Shown: piece by piece, positions 56,801 to 64,000 of the stretch
Position numbering within the stretch: position 1 is the first letter of the stretch
How the letters are laid out: each line of letters begins with the position of its first letter
Assembly: GCF_020184175.1 (NCBI RefSeq)
Contig: NW_026083076.1
Location: forward strand, 1-64,000
Length of the DNA stretch: 64,000 bases
Reading direction: 5' to 3'
Source of the DNA: Aphis gossypii
Taxonomy: Eukaryota > Arthropoda > Insecta > Hemiptera > Aphididae
Notes under the pieces: generated by a model
The model's input: only the letters and a program-made list of their open reading frames with translations
Told to the model about the DNA's origin: nothing
The model's database searches: none
Translations under genes and position numbers: made by a program

Positions 56801-57950
56801 AAATGTTGAGAAATAATTTCCTAGTAGAAATTAGTTTTTATTTATTATTGGTTTCCCTTAGGCCTTAGTTATTCGAGCAGATCATGTACAAGCATGCATC
56901 AAATCGAATTTTTGAACATTAGGCACCAAGGTGGATGAGTTTCACTTACTGCAGCGAGTCACACCTAAAAGGAGATGACAATCATAAGTTTGTTAAGAGT
57001 TGCCATTTTTTAAGGGGAACAAAGTGCATTTTAGATCAGTTATTATATAGGTAGTAAATAGTCATATTCGTATACCTACATAAACCAGATGCTAGAATTG
57101 TATGTTTTTCAGTCATTATTAATTTATACATAGGTACATATAAACTATATTATATAAGAATAAATTGAATGAAATAAAAATAATAAATCGGTAGTCAACA
57201 AAGTACTATATATATTTTAAATAAGGTATTTAGTATTCGATTTTGCCAAATTAGGAACTGGAATAGGTAAAAAAATAAAATGCTGGGTAGCTAAAGTTTA
57301 TTTATGCCTATATTGTGTGTAATTGTGTATAAATTTAGTACATTTTTATCTATATATGTAATTTACTATTACAGTAAGAAATTTGGTAAATTATTTTTTC
57401 AACAAAAAGTGGAGGTCATAGAAATTTGTTAGCCCTGGCCCCCGGGTGGCAAATATTGTTCTAGAACATCACTGGTAGGCAGTGCTCGACTTGGGGGGGG
57501 GGGGCGCAGGGGGACGGAGTACCCTAACTAATTTTTTAGAAATTTTATCGATACCCTACTTTGTTTATAACTGGTTGTTATTGGTTATAGGAGAAATACT
57601 TAGTAAAATTAGTATTTATTATTTGGTTGCCATTAGTTAATCGTACAGATCAGGCTCAAGCATGTATCAAATCAAATTTTCGCACATTGTCCTACCAGGG
57701 AGGCTGAAGAGCTACCCAAAAGGAGTTGAACAATCCCAATTTTTTTAACAGTTGTAATTTTTTACGGGATACGAAGAGCGCGATATCAGCTATTGAAGTA
57801 TATAATATTGTAAGTTTTAAATTTAAAATATACTAGCTGATAGCTGATGTCCGTGCACTTGGTAAAAAGTCCCTAAAAAATGACAACTCTTAAAAAAATA
57901 AGAAATAAATAAAGACTAATTTCTACTAGGTAATTATTTCTCTTATAATC
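56801..57950. repeat. Imperfect inverted and direct repeat block
   Basis: GAGAAATAATTTCCTAGTAG at about 56808 is inverted at about 57931-57950. A ~200-bp segment (AAGCATGCATCAAATCGAAT at 56890) recurs in the same direction at about 57658 (AAGCATGTATCAAATCAAAT). A G run of 12 lies at 57492-57503. This is probably a rearranged MITE cluster. There is no coding signal. Confidence 0.5.
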
Positions 57951-58799
57951 AATAGCAACCATTTATGAACAAAAATGTCCACCGAAAATCTCAAAATCTC
58001 GTTTAAGCACCTCCCCGGGTGGTAGTAGGGGGGTGAAAAATACTTTACGGCCTATCAAATATACAATAAAATGTTATCCAACCAGGGCTTAAAATTAAGA
58101 TAGTTTGCTACTGCACACCTAATTCCACACCAAAATATTTAAAAATAATGAACATAGACTATAGTAGTGCATATGCCACATATAACTTCATAGTATAATC
58201 TTCTATAAAAGTCCTTGATACCTATTATATTGCTGTCTAACATTTTAAAATTAACGAAATAGCTTGTGTTAATATACTTAATATATTATAAGCCGCCCAG
58301 AATATGTTGTAGTCGGTATTATTTTTAATGTTAAGGATTTTAAACAAATACAATACCTATGATAATTTATTAGTAATTTTCGATAACCAATATTGATCAA
58401 ATTTATAAAAGCTGAAAATAAGTACTGCACACTTCTAAATTTGCTACTGCACATTTAACATTAGCTACTGCACATAGTATGTGCTGCACTGACTAGGTAA
58501 AGCAGTTACGTAGGAGTTCATACACTTCGGCGTATTCCGTCGAATTAAAAACGCTGCGGAATACGCCGTGTATAGCCCCGGCCTAACATCGTGACATGAT
58601 ATTTTTATATATTAAAAGAAGATTAAGCTGATTTACTAGAAAATTAATATTTAAATGTGGATGCCTTTAATATTTTTGATAATATACTTATCTAAAAAAA
58701 TTGAAAAAGCGATAAATACAAATCAATCTGTTATCAATATATTTTAATTATCATGCATATTATCACATTAAAATAATAGTGGTAGTATTGGGCGTGGAA
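57951..58799. other. Noncoding DNA with GCTACTGCACA repeats and a short hairpin
   Basis: GCTACTGCACA-like units at about 58109, 58441 and 58463, and a 12-bp inverted pair CGGCGTATTCCG / CGGAATACGCCG at about 58529-58568. No gene. Confidence 0.5.
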
Positions 58800-59166
58800 G
58801 TTTAGGAATCACTGATTCTTTTCCGGCATATTACGTTCCGGGATCTTACATTCCGGAATTTTACTTTCTGGAATATTACGGTCCGGGATATTAAATTCCG
58901 GGATCGTACGTTCCGGATTATTACGTTCCGCGGCTTTACATTCTGGATTATTACGATCCGAGATTGTACGTTCCGGATTATTACATTCCGTGATTTTACG
59001 TTCCGGATTATTTATTTTCCGGACTTCGACCATTCCGGGTTCTTACATTCCGGATTATAACGTTCCGTGGTTTTACATTCCGGATTGTTACGTTCCGTGA
59101 TTTTACGTTCCGGAATTTTAATTTTCCGTGAATTTATCATTCCGGACGTTTATTTTCCGGACAATT
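58800..59166 (-). repeat. Right terminal tandem array of the large MULE
   Basis: Units such as TTACGTTCCGGGATC, TTACATTCCGGATTA and TTACGTTCCGTGATT, about 20 copies; inverse orientation to 45112-45355. It ends at TTTCCGGACAATT next to the split SWIM-MULE gene. Confidence 0.88.
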
Positions 59167-60540
59167 ATGGCCTACCACTTCAAATGCATTATTGAATATA
59201 ACAATATCCTTGTTTGTACGCAAAAATGTATATGTTTACAAATATTATTTTTAATGATGTAGTCAACACATTCACATGAATATGAATGAATACAAATATT
59301 ACATGGAACACAAGTACAGAAACATGTGTCACTATCAGAGCAGGCTTTATTCTCATTTAAGATTTTAACTACTTCATAGGTGATTTTTGAGTTAGTAAAA
59401 GATGTGACAAACCATATTCTATCAGATACTTGAGTTAATGTATTGACTTCTCCCTTCATTGCCTTTTGATGACTTAGTAAAACTGCTTCCATCATTTTCG
59501 AAGGCTTACTTTTACATAATTTTCTTGCCCATTTAAAATAATGGTCACGAATTAATCTTAATGGGACATCAATACATGTATCAAGACGTTTATTTTTCCG
59601 ACCTTCTAAATAATAATATTTGAAAACTTTATGAAAACTTTCTAAATACATATTTGTATTTATGAAGCTAGCTTTTCTATAGCAATATACCCATTCACTA
59701 ACACGTTTCAAATAAAAGTTGTCAAAATATGAAGCAAACTCTTTAGTATCGTCATCACCATAAACATCTACTAAAAAAACCATCCATAAGCTTAACAAAT
59801 CGGTCGACATTTGTCTCTTGTAATAAAACTCTTAGTCCTTTATATACCAAGGCTCTCTTCTCTTGTATTTTAATTTTCTGTTGTAGGTTTGTTCTCTAAG
59901 CTCTATCCACATGCCATGTACATAGTAGCCTCATCTCAGCAGGTTTCATAATAGTTATCCAAGCATTATAAAACGAGTCATCAATATCTGACATATAAAC
60001 TTTTGGCCGAAGAAGAATACTGCGATCACGAAGTTTTTCAAAAAACGTAACCCAAGTAGCAATATCTTTTTTAATCAATATACAAAAAGCTGCTGGAATT
60101 CCATTCCCAAACTCGTCAACTACAAGAAGAATAGTTAAATGAAAATCATATAAATTTGTTCCATGTGTTGAATCTATACATACAATATCACTACCAAACT
60201 TTTCAAACATACTTAATTGAAAATCATTTGCAATAACCAACATGACATTACTATCTTCTTGCACTTTATTTGTTGAATATTCAAATTTATCTTGGCCTTG
60301 TTCTTTGTAATATAAGACAGGATTCTTCTCGTCTACACCTTAGACTTTCTCAACCCATAACTCCACACTTATGAAATCATTTGTATGTTGACGGTCTTTG
60401 TGTAACTGGAAATCACGTCGTATATTCCAAATGTCTCGTTTTTCTAAACACGCCAATGCATTGTCTTCATATATATCCTTGATAGAATCTCAAATTTGAT
60501 CAAGAATCGTATCATAAGGGACACTTTCCTTGACTTTTCT
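59167..60540 (-). pseudogene. SWIM-type MULE transposase, degenerate, split by the large MULE
   Basis: Readable segments on the minus strand: upstream part 60540-60265 with two in-frame stops; core 60264-59896 (SDIVCIDSTHGTNLYDFHLT with the first Asp, KVYMSDIDDSFYNAW with the second, RLLCTWHVDRA with the CxxH-type helix); then after a frame change 59810-59172 (KRVSEWVYCYRK, NMYLESFHKVFK) and the SWIM finger CECVDYIIKNNICKHIH near 59240. Past the finger the original frame shifts and continues to the edge of the 14 kb MULE at 59167. The C-terminus is probably the fragment at 44859-45108. Confidence 0.75.
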
Positions 60541-60759
60541 TGTAATAATAAAATAACATATTATAGTGAAAAATATAGTGTAATATATATGTAAATGTGA
60601 CACCAATTCAAGAGACTCTGAGTATCTACAAGACTGCCTAGTTTGTAAGTACGTACATAATTGTTTATTTAATAATAAATAATATCTGACAATTAACAAC
60701 TGGAGTTAGTTATTTATGATCTTAGTATCTATATATACCCTTGCTAAAGTCATTATTAT
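60541..60759. other. Intervening AT-rich DNA between the SWIM-MULE and the hAT element
   Basis: No feature recognised; the left end of the SWIM-MULE element should lie here but its TIR could not be identified. Confidence 0.4.
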
Positions 60760-60776
60760 TAGAGGTGGGCAAAAAA

Positions 60777-60890
60777 CATCGATGTTTATGGTCGATACAT
60801 CGATATTTTATCGATGTTTTTTTATAGACGATACATCGAAGAAAACATCGATGTTTTGCTTCGATGTTTTATCGATGTTTTGAAATTTTT
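60777..60890. repeat. CATCGATG palindrome cluster, hAT subterminal
   Basis: AACATCGATGTTT, ACATCGATATTTTATCGATG, ACATCGAAGAAAACATCGATG and TTCGATGTTTTATCGATG: six to eight ATCGAT-centred motifs within 115 bp directly inside the left terminus, a layout typical of hAT transposase-binding sites. Confidence 0.75.
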
Positions 60891-61272
60891 GTAATTTTTT
60901 CTCGCAGAAAAAGTTATCACACATGTTTTCATGTTTATTGTATTTTGCGCCACACTGTTTTTATAATCTCATATCAGCTCTCTCGTAGTCTCGGGTCTCG
61001 TAACCTAACCTAACCGGGTCTCGATAACATCGTTATGGTCTTATCTGCGTAAACACTAAACGCCGTAAAGTGTCAACGTCAAGTCACTGTAAACGCCGTA
61101 AATGCTGTAAACTGTAATAGACAATAGTCACTATTATTTCTCGTTATATTGAATAGTGTAATGTACTAAAGTAGTAAAGTGTAAAGTGTTAAACTGTTAA
61201 CTGTTAACTGACTACTGAGTACTGAGTAAACACTAAACATCGGATTTTTGCGTGCCATAATTGCCAATCAAA

Positions 61273-63539
61273 ATGAGTCGAAGCGATGTATGGAAGTTTT
61301 TTGACAAAAAAGACAGTCCGCAGTATGTAATATATGTCAAAAGACACTCAAAACATCAGGTAGAGTACCTATTCGCAGTATTTTATATAACATTTATATA
61401 TAGTTATTTTAACTAAACCAATATTTTTTTTCTGTGATGTGGTTAGGTACCATAGCTATAATTATATTTGTATGGATATTATTACTATCAAAGTCAAAAC
61501 ATAAAATTATTTGGTACAATACTATTTGAAAGCAAATATTTAAATACACAATTAATAAACTATAGCTCTCAAAAAAAATGTACATTTTATCTAACATTTA
61601 ACTTAATTATTTTTTTTTTTAGGTAACACTAGTAATTTGAATGGTCATTTAAAAAATGTACATGGCAATATTTTTTCCCAAAAAGTGAAGCAAAATAATG
61701 CAAAAGCAAACACAAAAGTATGTTCTGTGGAACGTACTGAATCGGAAGAACAACAAGAAACCAACCCAGACGACCCAGGAGTGCCAGGACCATCTACTTC
61801 TAATACCAATATTGACGAATTTATGAGCTCATTTAAAAGACAAAAAACAATAAATGAATCATTTGCATTTTTAAGTTCTTTCAAAGAAGGCGGTCAAAAA
61901 TCTGAAAAAATTATCCATGCAATAATGTACATGGTGTGCAAAGATAATCAACCACTTAGCATTGTTGAAGATAAAGGCTTTGTTCATTTGATGAACGTAG
62001 TTTCACCAAATTTTAAAATTCCAAGTCGGAGGGAAATCTCTCGTAGAATATTTTTATTGTATGATTCAATGAAAAATATGTTTATTGACAAATTAAAAAA
62101 TTCTCAACACTTTGCATTGACTACCGATATATGGACAGATATACAGACAAGGAGTCATATTGGCATTACCATACATTTTGTGCAGAACTATACAGTAAAT
62201 TCAGGTCTGTTGGGCGTTTTCGAACTGAACGAAAGGCACACATCTCAGTACATTGCTTCCAAGTTACTAGAAGTGTGTGATCAATGGAATATATCGACTA
62301 ATAGTATAGTTGCTGTTACCACAGATGGAGCAGCAAATATGATAAAAGGCATTGAGTCAGCATTTGACAAAGAACGTCACATTGTATGTTTTGTTCATAC
62401 ATTAAATCTCGTAGCTCAGCATGTCATATCAAGTGTTCCTGAACTTACCACATTAATTTCTAAAGTTAAAAATATCGTCAGATGGTTTAAGCAAAGCGTT
62501 TTTGCGAGTGACGACCTTAGAAAGGCAACTAAGGGTAATGGAAATGGAAAACTGCTTCAAGAAGTACCTACTCGCTGGAATAGTACATTTTATATGTTGG
62601 AGAGGTTTATATGTTTAAAACAAATTGTTAATGACATTGTTCATAGGCATGTTTCTGCTCCAGAAATGGTATCGGCAAAAGAAATACAAGATATATCAGA
62701 TATAATCGATATATTAAGACCAGTAGAAGCTGCCACAAAGGAACTTTGTGCCCAAAAATATGTAACGACAAGTATGGTGATTCCAATGGTGTATATACTG
62801 CAGAAAAATGTTAGTGAATTCAAACCAAAACAAGAAATGGGACTTCAGCTAAAAGCTGCCATTATTTTACAATGTGATAAATATTTCAGTACAGTAGAAA
62901 TTTGTTACCTTTTGGGTATGGCAACTGTTTTGGACCCACGTTTTAAAAAACTTTATTTTAAAGACCCCTCTGCATTATCTAATATGCTGAGGTACATATT
63001 TAACGAGATCAAACATACACAGACCATGAGCTCCAGTGAAAGTTCATCTGATACAGACAACACAAGTAATAAATGTGAATATACAATTTATCATTTACAA
63101 AATAAATCTATGATGTAACATGTATGCATAATATTTATTTTTTTATTTTTCATCAGTAGAAGAACCTCAGGCGTTCAATTTGTGGCAAGATCATGCAAAA
63201 TTTGTTCAACAACCCACCAGTCATAAATCCCATAGAGGAAGAGGACAGTTACTGGTGGATAGTGAATTTCCCTCCAAATTAAATTTATATCTAAAAAGTA
63301 GCCATGCCAGACTGTCGGATGATCCTTTACTTATATGGAAGGATATGTGCAAAGTTTATCCAATTCTATCAAAGATGGCAATTAAATATCTAGTACCTGT
63401 TGCGACGTCTGTCCCCAGCGAAAGATTATTTTCTAAGGCAGGATTAACTTTAAGCAAACAACGGAATCGATTAACATCCAATTATCTAAATCAACTCTTA
63501 TTTTTACAGTCTTTAGACGACACTCTATGGTTAGGTTAG
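61273..63539 (+). pseudogene. hAT transposase (BED finger, DDE core, dimerisation domain)
   Basis: Exon 1 (61273-61359) starts MSRSDVWKFF and holds the first half of a BED finger; a one- or two-base slip near 61318 spoils the frame before the CxxC. After an intron (61360-61622) exon 2 completes it (LNGHLKNVH). Core: LTTDIWTDIQTRSHIG (first Asp), VTTDGAANMIKGI (second), CFVHTLNLVAQ, VPTRWNST, MATVLDPRFKK. A stop at 63116-63118 coincides with a possible donor, and the reading resumes after TTTTCATCAG (~63156) with the C-terminal hAT dimerisation domain (PVATSVPSERLFSKAG with the last acid). The exon 2-3 phase does not join cleanly. Confidence 0.8.
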
Positions 63540-63540
63540 T

Positions 63541-63800
63541 CAATTAATAATGTACAGAGTCAGACAATAAAGTATATTATTAAAAAATATTACCTGTTTT
63601 TTTGTTATTACTCATGCATTAAAGTTTAATTCAAAACAAAAATGCATAGTAGTAGTATATATATGCCATTCCTGGCGCAGTTTCTATTTTATCAATAAAA
63701 GATCACAAAGAAAACAATGTGCAAAAAGATCAGAAAATTGAAATGCAATAATAATTAAAAAATATTTTTCATAATACTAATGTTATAATAATTAAAATTG
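63541..63800. other. AT-rich 3' flank of the hAT gene
   Basis: No ORF and no complementary TAGAGGTGGGC terminus seen. Confidence 0.5.
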
Positions 63801-63803
63801 TGT

Positions 63804-64000
63804 AGCAGTGCATGTTATCATGATGAAAGATCTGGCGTTTTTCAAACTTATTACAATTCTATATACCAGTTTGTTCGATTTAAAGATATAGAAGCGTTTA
63901 AAGATTATTGTTATTATACAAAATGTATATTATGTGGTCGGTTTTTAACAAAAGGAGTTTGTTTAGAAAGTAACCCATTCCCTGCTAGTATTGACGTCGT
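63804..64000 (+). other. Exon-like ORF running off the window, unrecognised
   Basis: After a TTGTGTAG acceptor-like sequence (63797-63804) the frame stays open to the window end, about 65 codons. The reading includes CYHDERSGVFQTYYN and CYYTKCILCGRFLTKG, with regularly spaced Cys and aromatic residues that look protein-coding. I do not recognise the family; a transposon gene is likely given the surroundings. Confidence 0.4.

Larger units (their letters stand above)
45109..59166 (-). mobile_element. Large MULE (14 kb; ~10.9 kb without its insert) with CCGGAA-array TIRs
   Basis: Ends are AATAGTCCGGAAA (45109) and the complement of AATTGTCCGGAAA (59166). Each terminal region is ~360 bp of short tandem CCGGAAnGTAAnAT-type units: 45112-45355 plus 48553-48670 at the left (split by another MULE), 58800-59166 at the right in inverse orientation. 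A diverged 9-bp duplication (GGGGGCTAC at 45100, ATGGCCTAC at 59167; 6 of 9 match) is compatible with Mutator-type insertion. The internal gene, FLYWCH-MULE-RING, is on the minus strand. Confidence 0.65.
60760..63540 (+). mobile_element. hAT transposon with BED-finger transposase (right end not found)
   Basis: The left end TAGAGGTGGGCAAAA at 60760 matches the TAGAGGTGGGC class of hAT termini. It is followed by a cluster of CATCGATGTTTT palindromes (60777-60890) and a transposase gene (61273-63539). I did not find the matching right terminus by 64000, so the end given is the transposase stop. Confidence 0.75.

Noticed and set aside
45112..59166. CRISPR-like appearance of the short repeated units
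   Set aside because: Units are contiguous and diverged, with no unique equal-length spacers and no cas genes; they are transposon terminal arrays in a eukaryote.
61005..61015. AACCTAACCTAACC, also near 38385 and 56140, resembling the insect (TTAGG)n telomere repeat
   Set aside because: Only two to three units each; chance, not telomeric arrays.
1..64000. tRNA, rRNA or other structured RNA genes
   Set aside because: No cloverleaf with A/B box sequences or rRNA-like GC-rich conserved blocks could be found by eye.
60760..64000. Right terminus of the hAT element
   Set aside because: No complement of TAGAGGTGGGC was found after 63540; it may lie outside the window or be deleted.

Overview
This is eukaryotic, AT-rich, repeat-saturated DNA. 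Spliceosomal introns, poly(A) tails and a dense mix of arthropod transposon families point to an insect. From recalled resemblance of the Polinton, FLYWCH-MULE and piggyBac proteins, my best guess is an aphid (Hemiptera: Aphididae); this is inference. I found no convincing host single-copy gene. Almost everything readable is a mobile element or its debris, and most coding regions carry frameshifts or stops.

Region 1 (1-43499) is one old Polinton/Maverick (about 7.5 kb of it is left in the window) filled with later insertions. Its own genes, in order, are: the 3' end of PolB (+); a 156-aa protein, a coiled-coil protein, integrase, a DUF8207-like protein and a packaging-type ATPase (all -); then a PLA2-domain protein, a hydrophobic minor virion protein, an adenovirus-type protease, the penton-like capsid protein, a ~45-aa protein and the major capsid protein (all +). 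Insertions into it: a LINE (984-6622), a piggyBac (8683-11233), a Merlin element (14371-16406) and a 25.7 kb block that splits the major capsid gene.

That block (16949-42653) is an env-bearing Ty3/gypsy (errantivirus-like) element with two LTRs and a 4-bp target duplication. Without its own insertions it is about 7.3 kb, a normal size. It holds a DNA transposon with 4-bp TSDs (20752-25029, Sola-like?), a solo LTR (25615-26311) and a second Polinton (27502-40956). The second Polinton has ~2.4 kb terminal inverted repeats and PolB as its only gene. Its left repeat is in turn broken by a piggyBac fragment (28637-31830). The nesting is therefore four deep: Polinton > gypsy > Polinton > piggyBac. 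A second solo LTR of the same family lies at 43524-44219.

Region 2 (44859-60540) is a degenerate MULE with a SWIM finger, split by a 14 kb MULE (45109-59166). The termini of the large MULE are tandem CCGGAA-type arrays, and its multi-exon gene encodes FLYWCH, a MULE core and a C-terminal RING finger. A second FLYWCH MULE (45356-48552, perfect 9-bp TSD) sits inside the left array. The block also carries two short non-autonomous elements.

Region 3 (60760-63540) is a hAT element with a BED finger and a hAT dimerisation domain. The window ends in an unrecognised exon-like ORF.

Many element boundaries are certain because target-site duplications can be read directly and removing the insert rejoins the interrupted reading frame.
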